From contig NC_037689.1 of the NCBI RefSeq assembly GCF_003255815.1, positions 53,693,875-53,757,874 on the forward strand: a DNA stretch of 64,000 nucleotides, written 5' to 3'. Origin of the DNA: Theropithecus gelada. Its lineage: Eukaryota > Chordata > Mammalia > Primates > Cercopithecidae. Of this stretch, positions 49,440 through 62,689 are shown piece by piece. The notes under the pieces are model-generated. The model was not told where the DNA came from and did not search any database. It saw only the letters and a list, made by a program, of their open reading frames with translations. Position 1 is the first letter of the stretch; the number at the start of each line of letters is the position of its first letter. Position numbers and translations under genes: made by a program.

Positions 49440-50460
49440 ATTTGTCAGGACTCATTTTGTGGCCTAACATGTGATCTACCCTGAAGAATTGTTTCTTGTG
49501 CACTTGATAAGAATGTGTATTCTCCTGCTGTTAGATGAGATGTACTGTATATGTCTGTTAGGTCTATTTGATCTAACGCATAAAGTCCAATGCATTCTTA
49601 TTGATTTTTTAATGTGGATTTTCTGTCTATTGTTGAATTTGGGGTAGAAGTCCCCTACTATTCTTGTATTGTAGTTTATCTCTTTCTCTTTATCACTTTA
49701 TATTTGCTTTATATATTTAGGTACTCTAACGTTGGGTGCATATATATTTACAATTGTTATACCTTCTTGATGAATTGATCCTTTTATCATTATTTAATGA
49801 CCTCCTTTGTGTCTTTTTAGTTTTTGATTTTAAAGCCTATTTTGTCTGGTAGAAGTATGGCTATCCCCATTCTCTTCTGGTTTCCATTTGCATGGAAACC
49901 AAAATATCTTTTTATATCTCTTCTATTTCAGTCAACATGTGTCCTAAAAGGTGAGGTGAGTCTCTTATGGGCAGCATGTAGCTGAGTCTTGTTGTTTTAA
50001 TCCATTTGGCCACTCTATCTTTAGACTGGTGAATTTAATCCATTTACATTCAAAGTAATTATTGATAGGTAGGAATTTACTACTGCCATTTAAAAAGTTG
50101 TTTTCTAATTGTTTTGTAGATACTTTGTCCTATGTGCCTTTTTTGTTGTCTTCTTTTATGGTTTGATGGTTTTGTTTAACAGTATACTTTGATTCCTTAC
50201 TTTTTACCTTTGGTATATCTACCATAGGTTTTTGCTCTGCTTTTGCTACTATAAGTTTTCGCTTTTCTTTACATCTTATATAAGGGTATTTTTAAACTGC
50301 TAATAACTTAACTTTGATTGCATACAAAACTCTACATGTTTACTTCCCTAATTCACATTTTGGAATTTCAGTGTCACAACCTATATCTTCTCTATAATTT
50401 GTCTCTTTTAACCGATTATTGTAGCTATAAGCACGTTGGAATGTGAGAGTTCTTTTTTGT
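49440..50460 (-). mobile_element. L1 ORF2 fragment (old), antisense
   Basis: Antisense ORF2 landmarks: 'gataagaatgtgtattctcc', 'gatgagatgtactgtatatg', 'cctattttgtctggtagaag', 'tgggcagcatgtagctgagt'. 5' and 3' truncated, full of stops. Confidence 0.88.
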
Positions 50461-50469
50461 AGAGATCAC

Positions 50470-51590
50470 ACAAATTTTACATTTTAAAATATTTCTTGAA
50501 AATAAATTTTTCAATAAAGTTATATTTAAGATTCAACTATTCCAAGGTAAAGTTAATTACAAAGTCCCAAATGGAAAATCATGCTATTTTTTTCATTAGT
50601 AGAAAAATAATAATCCTTAAAAATGATGTTTCCTTTTTCCCAAGATACATAGGTAAGAACTAAAAGTAAAATGTATTTCCTCTACTGTTAAATTACAATC
50701 TATATTAATCCATTATTTTCAAACTAAAAGATATGAAGGGAGAAAATTTTTATCAAGTTATAAGTTACAAAATCTCTAGCTTATTGCATTAAATTAAACC
50801 ACATAAAAGAAATAATAAACCTAACTGAAACAACATTAATTCCTATTTAGGGTTTATCAAACTACAGAAAACAGAAAGGAAAGGAATTATACATCTTGAG
50901 AAACATAACTACTAAATACGGGTGGAAACTATATATGTGCATAGTTTTGAATTGGCAAAATTATTCCTTTTTGCCCTGTAATATGGTGGAAAGAATGAAA
51001 AAAAAGTCGCTAAAGCTCTGTTTCCTACTTTTGTACTAACTCAAAGACATGATTATGCTATACTTAATAACTATTTCTACTTAAAATTTGTTAATCACTG
51101 TGATTTTAACACCTAATGTATATTTTCTGTGGAATATAAGAATGTGAACAGAGGCAAACAGCTAGGTAGAAAGACCAATTTCCAAAGAGAAAGTAGGGTC
51201 AATTTACTATTGGGGGCCTCATGTTCCCATTCAATCTGACGTAAAAATGGAATTGAAGGGCATATGGATTGAAGTTATCAGAGACTGTATTGCTAAAATG
51301 GATAATCTTCCCCTATTGACAATGGGGGCCTGTGGCTACCAAAATTAGGTAACTTGAATAGATAAAACCATAACAAGTTCAGATTCTTTCATGCATCTAT
51401 TTTCAAAAATGGTATTTTGGTGATTAATGAATCAGATTTATTATGATGATAAAAATGAGTAAGTAAATTATTTATAAAAATGTAAGTTATCAAAAACTTA
51501 GTTTTCAGTGCCATGAAAATATATGTTATAGTAACTTCTGAAGATCTTCAGGAAGGTTAATTTATACTGTACATTCTAAGCCATAGATGC
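50470..51590. other. Unique A/T-rich intronic sequence
   Basis: No gene or repeat recognised. Confidence 0.4.
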
Positions 51591-51599
51591 TACATCTGG

Positions 51600-51775
51600 T
51601 AATGTTAAGTTGGGAAGGGATTTATCTGGGAAAACACCAACATTTATCAACTAAACCAAGGCACAAAAGGTTGAATGGTTTGCCCAAAACCCCCAGACCA
51701 TAGCCAACGAGAGACCAAATGAAGACTAGATCCCAGGCTTATTAATTCCCAATCCAGTGATCTTTTAACAGTGCC
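51600..51775 (-). repeat. Probable MIR element
   Basis: 'gaatggtttgcccaaaaccc', 'gaagactagatcccaggctt', 'cagtgatcttttaacagtgc'. Confidence 0.6.
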
Positions 51776-51779
51776 TAGT

Positions 51780-53590
51780 TTACAATATCATGAGCATGCC
51801 TCTGAAATATTAAAAATGTTACATGTCTCTGTATAATAACTTTATATCTAGCATGCATAGGTTGAGAAAAATATCAACTTATTATGAATTCAGTAATATT
51901 GTAATATGATTTTCCATTTTATTAATTGCAGTAGCATTTATGTCACTTTAAGAATGTCTACTACATGTTTGTGGGTGATGCATCACTCATTTGATTCACA
52001 GACAACACTTGAGGTGGTTGTGGATTTGAGAATTTCTTTCAATGGTCCTGGGAAATTTTAACTATGTCCAGCACACAGGTTGAGAACTTCTATAATGTTG
52101 GTCTCTGCCTTACAACATTGCTCTTACCAAATATCTTTAAAAGTCATATTCCTTACTCTTACAGTTGATTTCAGTTTCAGTGTTGCCAAACAATGATATC
52201 TCAATCATTTGACAATGGGTTGTGTAATAGATATAAAATATCTAAATTTTCTAAATAATTATTTTTTTATAAATTAGAACGAACTAAAGGTTGTCAATAT
52301 AAGAGTACTCCCACATTCCAAAGTGCTTTTCTGAGTGAGAGTGCACAGTCAGAACTAGTGTGCTTAAATTTTGCTATTTAACTGCACTCACCTTTATGTA
52401 TCTGTAGCTTCTAATATGAATATCTTCAGGCAAGTACGGAATATTGCCAACATCTGTGATGATATCAGTAGTATAGGGATGGGGGGAAAACAAAGGTTGA
52501 AAAATGCCATAGGACCATATCCAATACCTGAATTATCTTCCACTTTACTTACAGAAAGTGATTTCCCACTGCTTACCCCAAAAGTACAAATTGTGTCAAA
52601 CTAGTCAGTCTCTTTATGTAATACCCAATATGCTTTCATTCTTTACAAAATAAATTTATCCTTGTTGTTTCTTAGACTTAAGCATTTTTTGCACCTGTTT
52701 CATTCCTTGCTAATCTCTATGATCACACTCTTCTGTGAAGTCTTTGTTGACAATTCTAGCTACCCCATATAGTCCTCTCTCCAAACTCCTATGTTGATTT
52801 CAGTCTTATGTAAAGAGTCTCTGAGTCTTTGATCACATATTTCTTTATATTATTATTATTTGCTATCTCAGTTGTAAAATTCTAGAATTGGAAGGAAATT
52901 ATGGAAATTCCAATGCTGAACTTTAAAATCTGTCTCCTTTGAGCATTGTAAATCTTAGACCGAAATGCTTTACATATAATTTAGTAGATGTTTAATACTC
53001 TCAAGAGGTATGTCTAAGAGTCTTTGCAAATCAAAAAGCAGATTTATATGATCTGATAGGCTTACTTAGGAGTGAAAGGATTCATCCCTGCCCAATAGTT
53101 TCCCAGTACATGAAATTAGTACTGGAGGCCTTCCTTACATATTAGAACCATCCAATTACCCAATAGGATAAATGCTATTAAACACATTAGAAATCACTAC
53201 ATATCACGGACCTTTAGAAAACAATTTTCTATCACTTCATATGAATTGTTTAAGCTTAGGACAATGTTTTGCCATTTCCTGTTTAGATTATGAGAAATGT
53301 TGCATCTCATTTTAAAAATTATTTCTTAGTATATCACATCATTCTGATTATCTGCACTAAAGCAAAATCTTCCAAACATAAACGAGTTTTCAAAATATGT
53401 TCTACCATTAGAAATTAGCATGATGATTGCATTTTTATTTAATATATTTTCCAAAAGGAAATAATGGGTTCATGAATGAGAAAGCTTTTCTGTTGTGTCT
53501 TCGATAATCTGAATTTAGTCTAACAGAATAGCTTTCATTTAAGTATTATTACCGAATAATTACTAACTTAGTAAAGGGTTTATACTTACT
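51780..53590. other. Mostly unique intronic sequence; possible L2 at 52690-52860
   Basis: 'cactcttctgtgaagtcttt' is L2-like; the rest is unassigned. Confidence 0.35.
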
Positions 53591-53599
53591 TCATAACGA

Positions 53600-54385
53600 A
53601 GCAGGATATTTCCCTGACCCCTCTGTGGGACTCACAACAGGGATGCCTTATTTACTTAGCCCACCACTCTCAACTCCTCACTGGAGGGAGTGTGCAAGCA
53701 AACGAGGTGGGAACTGGAGTGCATGAGCGCTGAAGCAGCATCTAGTGAAGGTGTCTGTGACCCCTGAAGCCCCAGAGGGTGTGTTACAGTGCTCTATTAG
53801 CTCTGCCATCCACGGACAGCTTAGGTGTTAACAGCTCAGTGGGCCCTTTGTCTTTTCGCACAAGGCAGCTGCCCTCCACCAGCAAGGGCAAAGGGCCTTT
53901 TGTATTCACATTTGTGGCTCCTGAGCTCTTGTCCAGCATCTAGGAAAAATGAGGTCACATGAACAAATTGAAGGATTGTAAATGTTAGGGACTGTACTGC
54001 CGATGAAAGTGGCTCTCAGCAGGAAGGGGAGCTGAAAAGGGGATGGGGGTGGCAAGTAATCTTCCCCTGAAGTCCAGCCAGATTCTTCTCTAAAGTTACG
54101 CTATCAAGTTGTCCCTCTGAAGTCAAGCTGCTTCTCTCTGATGTCCAGCTGTAGTCCTGTCTACCAGCTGAGTCTGGGGTTTTTATAGGCACAGGATGGG
54201 GTGGGGTAGGGCCATGGGTGTTTTAGAAAAAGGCAACATTCGAGCAGGAAAACTGGGATATAAGTTCTCACTTTGAGCTGCAGTTTCAGACTTTTTGACT
54301 TGAGGGTGGGGTTTTTACAGGGGATCCACCCTTTTCTGCCTAGAGCTTCTCTACCTCCTGCCCGTATCAGTACGAGAGTTGTGTA
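53600..54385 (-). mobile_element. ERV-type LTR (class I-like), solo
   Basis: About 780 bp, GC-richer than its surroundings. On the minus strand it has a TATA motif (cctataaaaaccccagactc, about 54171-54190) and a long downstream region. Plus-strand landmarks: 'cctctgtgggactcacaaca', 'gctcagtgggccctttgtct'. No internal viral genes beside it. Exact ends and family unresolved. Confidence 0.7.
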
Positions 54386-54401
54386 AATGCATATATTGGT
54401 A

Positions 54402-54817
54402 CAGGTGCTCCTCAACGTACAATGGGATTATTTCCTGATAAACCCATCATAAGTTGAAAACATCATAAATGGAAAAACCCATCATAAGTTGAAAGCATCA
54501 TAAATTGAAAAATGCATTTAATACATCTAACCTACTGAACATCATTGCTTAGCCTAGCCTACCTTCAACATGCTCAGAACACGTACATTAGCCTATAGCT
54601 GGGCAAAATCATCAAACACAAAGCCTATTTTATGAAAGGTGTTGAATATCTCATGTAATTTATTGAATATTGTATTGAACATGAAAAGCAGAACAGTTGT
54701 ATGAGTACTTGAAGTATGATTTCTACTGAGTGCATATTACTTTCATACCATCATAAAATAAAAAAATCCTAAGTCAAACCACTGTAAATCAAAACATTTT
54801 TAAGTTGGGATCCTCTG
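54402..54817 (-). mobile_element. 416-bp TA-flanked MITE, copy 2
   Basis: Same family as 47076-47495, opposite orientation: 'cttagcctagcctaccttca' is the complement of the core there. TA at 54400-54401, decayed to tg on the other side. Confidence 0.85.
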
Positions 54818-54819
54818 TG

Positions 54820-56870
54820 TATTTCTTTATTTCTCAGGCCCTTCAAAAAAGGGATAACTGAAGCATACTTATTTTTATTAAACAGTGAACACATTTGCTA
54901 ACAAAGGAAAATTATATTCAGAGAAATCAGCACCTGCCCTTGTATTACACAGAAAGTGCTAAAAGCTTTACTCTTTAGAGTTAAATGCTAAGAAATTTAG
55001 ATTGGTATAGGTTACATACGAGTTTTCCTGACAATTCCATATTTTGAAAAAAAATTCTAACATTGTATTATCTGAGACTATAGCATAGTTGGACTGGTTT
55101 AGACTAAAACTAGGGTAAGGGAAGTAGTGTTAAAATTGATTGAAGATTATAGTATATGTCTAAAATCTTGGGCATCATTAATAAAGCTTACTCTACTTGG
55201 ACTTATTGCTCTATTCATATCCTTTCTGAAAGATAAACTACCTCAAAATTCAGGACCCAATAGTAATATACTATTATTGCAGAGTTGCCACGAAACATTC
55301 CTGGGGCTGTGATCAGGATGATTAAGGCTAGCACTAAATGCTGAAAAGTGGATGTGATCAGGGAATGGCTTAGCTGTTTGACAGTGTAAAAAATAACTTG
55401 ATATCAACATTAAGCAGCAGCTGAAGAATCTTTTAATAGTTTAGGCGCTTTTTCTAAATCCTTCAGTTATGCTTCACCGATTAAATTATTAAGAACCTCT
55501 GATCTAGCTGTTTCATATTTTAGATGTGAGTGAAGATGTTTTGAAATCATTTTCATTATTCATGGTTTCTTGTTTTTCAAAATTAAACGTAGAGGATGCT
55601 GAGATAATCTCTTTTTATTAGGTCTGCAGAAACCAAGAATACACCAAACGCTGAATAGCTGCATGGAAGCATCACTTTCCTTGACAATACTGTATTATGA
55701 TAAACTAGTTTCCCCCCTCACCTTTTTTTTTTAGTTGAGCTATATAGATTCCAGTAAATGTTGTTAAACCAATTGTTTAAACAATGGCCACAGGCTTCTA
55801 CTGACCTTTAGATGTAGGCCAAGATATGATTGCGTCAAAGATCAAGATAAGGATCAGACATGAAATTTAGGAAGAGCCTCCCTATGTGAATGACTAAATT
55901 GTATATGATTAACTTTTCTAAAGATACTTCTCGTTGTCCTTTAGTTTATAAATAACTTGCAGAAAAGATTGTCTTCCTATAGGTTCACTGAACAAATATT
56001 AACTGGGTACCTTTGCGCCCAGTGTCACCCCAGTGGAATGAATATTGTTGGTGGCTTAAACAACTTCGATTCAAAGATATTCCTACACCCACTCTGAAAT
56101 TCTACTTTCTAGGAGAATTCCAGTTGTCTTCAAGTTTCTATGGAATCCATCCTCAGTTCTACAGATGGATTTAGATTCGCCTAAATCTTCAATTCTAAGC
56201 CAGTCAAGATAATCTCATCTTCTTGGTTCAGGAAGCAAAGTTTAAATCAACCAGCTTATGAAATCATTCTGAATCATCTTTAGTACAATAGTAGATATAT
56301 ATGAATACCTAATACATATACTAATGATACAGTAGTAGATACAAAATTTAGATTGTTCTTATCGGAGGGTGAAAACTCTGAATCTGTGAGGTAAGTGCTT
56401 CTGTCTCTCACTGTAATGAAAAATTATGTTACCTATTTGTTGCTGGCTATCATCTTGGAACCGGGAGGGCAACTAGTGAGGAGGTCAAAGCTGACACGGA
56501 TTAAAAATCAGGACAAAGAAAGTCATAGAGAAAGGGAGACAGAGCTCTGCTTGTACTTCATCTGAAGCCAGCTTTAACCTCTGAACTTCCAGTTATATGA
56601 GTTGAATTATTCTTATTTTTGAAACCACTTTGAAAGTGCATTCTTTCTTGCAGCCCAAAGCGTCTTAACTATTAAATATGTCACCAGGGTTACATCAATA
56701 TGCCAACAATGTCAGTAAAATATTATGATACTTGCTGAAATAGGAGTAAATTTTAAAATGATAATATGGAGAGAGAAGCACATGCATTCCCCTGGAGGAC
56801 CAAAGTAGGAAAAAAGGTACTTACACAAATAATATTATAAACTGAGAATGTAATGATAAGTTTACCAAAG
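54820..56870. other. Unique intronic sequence
   Basis: No gene or named repeat seen. Confidence 0.4.
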
Positions 56871-56879
56871 AGTCTATTG

Positions 56880-57240
56880 TGACAAATGTATTTCTAGCAA
56901 AGGGAAGAGTATATGTTAAAGTATAAAGGAAGCAACTGGTGATTAGGGAGTTACAAATAGTTTAGTATTATTTGATTTTTCAAGAGAGAGGTGGGAAGAT
57001 GTAGGAAATACCCTAAATGGACTAGTAGCTCCCAAATCATGAAAGGCCTTGTGTACCAAGCTGAAAAATTTAGTTTTTATCCTAGAAGAGAAAGAGAACT
57101 ATTATACAACCTTTACTAATATATTATGATTGGCATGTTAAAAAATGTATTTTTAGTGGATTTGCAGTGTACAAGATGAGTCGAGAGACAGAAAAACTAG
57201 TGAAGAGGTTTTGTAGAAGATGCTACCTGAATGAATGAAA
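56880..57240 (+). repeat. Unnamed ancient mammalian repeat
   Basis: 'atgaaaggccttgtgtacca' followed by 'tgattggcatgtt' matches the family also seen at 12230 and 62690. Confidence 0.4.
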
Positions 57241-57655
57241 ATACAAACTTGCAGTGCTAAATAAGAGATGAGAACTTTCAAGGTTTTTTGTCTTAATAAG
57301 ATTGAAAGGATTGGTAATTTATTGTGGTACTTAATATTAATGAATAAAGAAAGTGCCAGAAAAACTTCCTGATTTATAACTTGGTCTGTCCATTAGATTG
57401 TTTCATCCACAAAAATAGGGAATATAGTAAGAGGAATAGATTTTCAGAAGATAATGATAACATCAATTTTACATATCCTGAGTTAGAAATACCTGTGGAA
57501 CATCTACGTGGTAGCTTGTCAGCAGGTAAACATACGAGTTTGGAATTGACAAGAGAAGCCCAAACTAGAGATAATCACTGGCATATTTTCAGTAATCTTA
57601 ATCTTAGATTCTCTAATAAATGGAATTGGTAGTAAAATTATTTGAATTAAGATAA

Positions 57656-58064
57656 TGCTATAGTTCAGATATTGTCCCCTCCAAATCTCATGCTGAAATT
57701 TGATCCCCAATATTGGAGGTGGGGCTTAACAGGAAGTGTTAGGTCATGGGGGTGGATCCTTCTTGAATGGCTTAATGCCCTTCCTGGAGGCAGGTTGAGT
57801 GACTTCTCACTCTGTTAGGTTCTGCAAGAGCTGGTTGCTAAAAAAACAGCCTGACACTTCCCCTCTCTCTCTTGTTTATGCTTACACCAGCTTCCCTTTG
57901 CCCTCTACCTTGAGGGGAAGAAGCCTGAGGCCCTCATCAGAAGTTGATGGTGGTGCCATGCTTCTTGGACAGCCTGAAGAACCATGAGCCAAATCAACAT
58001 TCGTTTCTTTATAAATTGCCCGATCTCCGACATTCCTTTATAGCAACATACATGAAAAAAGACA
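57656..58064 (+). mobile_element. MaLR solo LTR (MSTB/MSTA-like)
   Basis: 409 bp from 'tgctatagttcagatattgt' to '..aaagaca'. Landmarks 'ttgatccccaatattggagg', 'ccatgcttcttggacagcct' and 'tttctttataaattgcccga' are MST. No internal sequence adjoins it. Confidence 0.88.
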
Positions 58065-58069
58065 GAGGG

Positions 58070-60140
58070 TAAATTTTCTGTTATGTGCTGTTTGCCACAA
58101 TAAAAATTTTTTAAAACATGGACAATAAGTACAGTATAGGTGATGGCCAATCAGCCAAGATGCTGGCCATAAAGCCATGCAGACTAGGAATGGGTTAACT
58201 TCCAGGTGATATTAACATTGAAGAGGGCTAACAGGGAAAAAAGGAAACTAAGTAGAAATGTTTGGAAGTGACCACAGAGATCACTGAAAAACCAAACCAA
58301 ACCAAACCAGAGAATGTGCAATCTCAGAAACTAACACAATAGAGAATTTAAATTGAAGAGGGATAGGTGATGCTTGGGTAAGACTATTCAAAGGCACTGA
58401 GGGTAAGATTATAGAACCCTAGCAAAGGGCAAAATAGTTAATAAATAAAATCTTGTCCAGTAGATTAATACAAATGATGTCTTAAATTAATACTCACAGT
58501 CTGATGCAATTAAAAAAATTATATTATACCAAGAATGCTAGGTAAAATGTGCATACAAGTAGAATTAACTGATCTAATATATTAATAATTTGAACTCGAG
58601 AAACAAACTATAAAGTAAGAAAGACAGAATGGAAAGTTTTCAAATCATTGGATTACTGAAGAGTACATGTGACAGGGAAATAAACACTGGTAGATAAATA
58701 TATTAAGGAATTTGGAGTGGCAGATCCTTTCTGACATAGAGGATGACAAAGAACATAAAAAATGAAAGACTGGAACAAAAATCAAAGGAGACAAGGGACA
58801 TGTTTCAGTGAAATATAAAGAACCAGGAAGATTTATAGGTGGTAAGAATTGGAAGTGACCAATTGGTTTCAAGAAAACAAAGAATCTTCAGTGAGAAGAG
58901 CTGAAGACAGGCGTGATGTGGCAACCTCCAAAAAAAGACTTAAAGTGAATTTTTCTGCTACTGCAATATTTTTTTGTTCTCAAACAATATTTTTGCTTTT
59001 CTTTTATATGTGGAAATAGTAAGGATGATAGTACACTGAAAAGACATTTCATGGTTCTGACATTCAAATTGTAAAATATATTGGGTTGAATGATAAAATT
59101 ACTTCATCCACCTTTTAAAATTTCTATGGTACTTTTGAGTCTCAAAATCAAGGGAAAACTAATACTTTTGATGCTCATACAGTTTTTGTTCTAGAAGTTT
59201 TGTCTTTTTTGTGAGCATAAATTTACCCAGTGGATTCAGGAAGAAGATGAGTATTTTTTTTTACAAAGCAAACAATGAGATAGCAGGAGGCTCAAAGTTC
59301 TCCACATGGAGTTGTCACTCAAAGCACTGACATCAAAATCAATGAAAAGTGGCTCCAGTCTTTTGCTGAGTATAATTGTAGCAGAGAGGAAGTTGGAGGC
59401 AAAATGTGGGAGAAGAGAGCTGAGAAAAATAGGTAGACAGATATTCAGCAAAGACAGGGGAAATAAACAGGTATAAACCCTAAAGTTGGCAAAATGATCC
59501 AAATTCCAAATGGAATGAAGGAAAAAATAAAGTGGCAGCACCATGTAGTGCAAACATCACTGGACTGAGAATCATTTGACAGCAGACACTCTGGGAGCCT
59601 ACTTGATCTGGGCACCATTCTAGGCACTGGGAGTACAGTGGTAAATGTGGCACAGCCAATGGCCTCATATTGTGATATAGAAAAGAGACAGAAAATACAC
59701 ATTTAAAATCATTTTAGATTATATGAAAGGCAATAAAGCAAAGTAGAGCCAGGAAAAAAGTAAGACAGTGAGAGGGTTGCAATTTGGGCTAGGATCTATG
59801 AAAAACTAGTCCTTAGCTCACTATGAAGGTTTGGATGAGGCTTTTTATCCCTTTAAGTTTCCTTAGCTCCCCTAGCTAGCTTTGTCTCTGGAACAAGATA
59901 ACAGTTTATTACATCTTTATTTCCATTTCTTTACATACTTCCTTTTTTACTGCTACTACTCATTCTCCACTTTTCTTTTTCACTCCCCTTTGGTACTCCT
60001 TGTTTCCAGAAGACTCTGATCCCCAGGTCAAGGGTTCCTTCTCTGTACTGAGTCTTACTTGTGTAACTTCAGGATTTCTATATTGAACAATGCCTTGATT
60101 TCTATTTCTGCCTTCCTCATTCATTCCCAGGTAAAGAGGA
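58070..60140. other. Mostly unique intronic sequence
   Basis: An (AAACC)4 run lies at about 58288-58308. 59600-59700 ('ggcaccattctaggcactgg') is an ancient mammalian repeat of uncertain family. No gene. Confidence 0.4.
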
Positions 60141-60172
60141 TTCAATGAAAAGCAACAAGAGGGGATGTTGGT

Positions 60173-60536
60173 TGTATTAGTCTGTTCTCATGCTGCTATG
60201 AAGAGATACCCGAGACTGGGTAATTTATGAAGAAAACAGGTTTAATTGATTCACAGTTCTGCATGGCTGGAGAGGCCTCAGGAAACTTACAATCGTGGCA
60301 GAAGGCACCTCTTCACAGGGTGTCAGGAGGGAGAATGAGTGCCAGCAGGGGAAATGCCAGATGCTTATAAAACCATTAGATCTGATGAGAAATCACCCCC
60401 TATCATGAGAACAGCATGGGGGAAACTGCCTCCATGATCCAATTACCTCTCACTGGGTCCCTCCCATGACAGGTGGGGATTATGGGGATTACAATTCAAG
60501 ATGAGACTTGGGTGGGGACACAGCCAAACCATATCA
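60173..60536 (-). repeat. THE1 3' LTR
   Basis: Starts tgtattagtctgttctcatg and ends aaaccatatca. It differs from the other LTR at about 50 positions by hand count. Confidence 0.95.
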
Positions 60537-62033
60537 TTCCACTCCTGGCCCCTCCAAAATCTCATGTCATCACATTTCAAAACACAATAATGCCTTCCCA
60601 ACAGTCACCCAAAGTCTTAACTCATTCCAGCATTAACCCAAAAGTCCAAGTCCAAAGTTTCATCTAAGACAAAGCAAGTCCCATCCACCTACAAGCCTGT
60701 AAATCAAAAGCAAGTTAGTTACTTCAAGGATACAATGGGGGTACAGGAATTAGGTAAATACACCTGTTCCAAATGGGAGAAATTGGCCAAAACAAAGGGG
60801 TTACAGGCCACATGCAAGTCTGAAATCCAATAGGGCAGTCATGAAACTTTAAACTGCCAAAATGACTCCTTTGACTACATGTCTCACATCCAGGTCATGC
60901 TGATGCAAGAGGTGGGTTCCCATGGCCTTGGGCAGCTCTGCCCTTGTGGCTTTGCAGGGTACAGCCCCCTCCCAGCCGCTTTCATGGCTAGCATTGAGTA
61001 TCTGCAGCTTTTCTAGTTGCACGGTTCAAACCATCAGCATTTCTGACCATTCTGGGGTTTGGAGGATGGTGGTCCTCTTCTCACAGCTCCACTAGGCAGT
61101 GCCCCAGTGGGGACTCAGTGTGGGGCTCCAACCCCACATTTTTCTTCTGCACTGCCCTAGCAGAGAGGTTCTCCATGAGGGCCCTGCCCCTGTAGCAAAC
61201 TTCTGCCTGGACACCCAGGCTTTTCCCACCCATCCTCTGAATTCTAGGCAGAGGTTGCAAACCTCAATTCTTGACTTCTGTGTGCCCCCAGGCCCAACAC
61301 CACATGTAAGCCACTAAGGCCTGCACCCTCTGAAGCAACAGCCTGAGCTGTGCTTTGGCTTCTTTTAGCCACAGCTGGGATTCAGTGCACCAAGTCCTGA
61401 GACTGCACAAAGCAGCACGGCCCTGTGCCTGGCCCATGAAACCATGTTTTCCTTTTAGGCCTCTGGGCTTGTGATGGGAGGGGTTGCCATTAAGACCTCT
61501 GACATGCTCTGGAGACATCTTCCCCACTGTCTTGGTGCTTAACATTTGGCTCCTTTACTTAGACAAATTTCTGCAGCCAGTTTGAATTTCTCAGAAAATG
61601 GGTTTTTCTTTTCTATCACATCGTTAGGCTGCAGATTTTCTAAACTTTTATGCTCTGCTTCCCTTTAAAACAAAGTTCCAATTTCAGATCATCTCTCTCA
61701 AGTTCAAATTTCCACAGATCTCTAGGCCAGGGGAAAATGCTGCCAGTCTCTTTGCTAAAGTTTAGCAACAGTGACCTTTGCTCCAGTTCCCAAGAAGTTC
61801 CTAATCTCCATCTGAGACCACTTCAGCCTGGACTTCATTGTCCACATCACTATCAGCATTTTGGTCAAAACCATTCAAAAAGTCTCTAGGAAGTTTCTAA
61901 TTTTCCCATATTTTCCTGTCATCTTCTAGCCCTCCAAACTGTTCTAACCTCTGCCTGTTACCCAGCTCCAAATCACTTCCACATTTTCAGGTATATTTAT
62001 AGCAATACTCCACTCTCTGCAGTACCAATTTAC
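60537..62033 (-). mobile_element. THE1 internal region (non-coding remnant)
   Basis: About 1.5 kb. On the minus strand it begins just after the 5' LTR with 'gtaaattggtactgcagaga'. No open frame longer than about 95 codons, so it makes no functional product. Confidence 0.92.
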
Positions 62034-62397
62034 TGTATTAGTCCGTTCTCATGCTGCTATGAAGAAATACCCAAGACTGGGTAATTTATAAAGAAAAGAG
62101 GTTTAATAGACTCACACTTCTGCATGGCTGCGGAGGCCTCAGGAAACTTACGATCATGGAGGAAGGCACCTTTTCACAGGGTGATAGGAGAGAAAATGAG
62201 TGCCAGCAGGGGAAATGCCAGATGCTTATAAAACCATCAGATCTTATGAGAACTCACTCACTATCACGACAACACCATGGGGGAAACCAAACCCATGATT
62301 CAAATACTTTCCCCCGGGTCCCTCCCACAACACATGGGAATTACAGGGATTACAATTCAAGTTGAAATTTGGGTCGGGACACAGCCAAACCATATCA
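62034..62397 (-). repeat. THE1 5' LTR
   Basis: Starts tgtattagtccgttctcatg and ends aaaccatatca. Same length as the 3' LTR. Confidence 0.95.
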
Positions 62398-62689
62398 TTG
62401 GTCAAAGGGCACAAACTTTCAGTTATAAGATGAATAAGGTCTTGGGATCTAATGTACATCATGGTTACTATAGTTAAGAATACTTTACTGTTTACTTGAA
62501 ATTTGCTACTAGACTGGATCTTAAGTGTCCTCATGCCCCGCAACACACAATAGTAACTATTTCTTATGATAGATGTATGAATTAATTTGATAGTGGTAAT
62601 CATCTCACAATATATTCATATAAAATCATCATGTTGTATACCTTGAAAACATATAGTGTTTATTTCTCAATTATACTTCAATAAAGCTA

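Larger units (their letters stand above)
60173..62397 (-). mobile_element. Complete THE1 element (MaLR retrovirus-like)
   Basis: About 2.2 kb: two 364-bp LTRs (60173-60536 and 62034-62397), each tg..ca, around an internal region. It is flanked by a perfect 5-bp duplication, ttggt, at 60168-60172 and 62398-62402. The right-hand LTR is the 5' LTR because the element is reversed. No long gag-like frame survives in the internal region; short frames are fragments. It lies in the same direction as DMD. Confidence 0.96.

Noticed and set aside
61099..61545. Frames in the THE1 internal region
   Set aside because: Short, broken remnants; no recognisable intact product.
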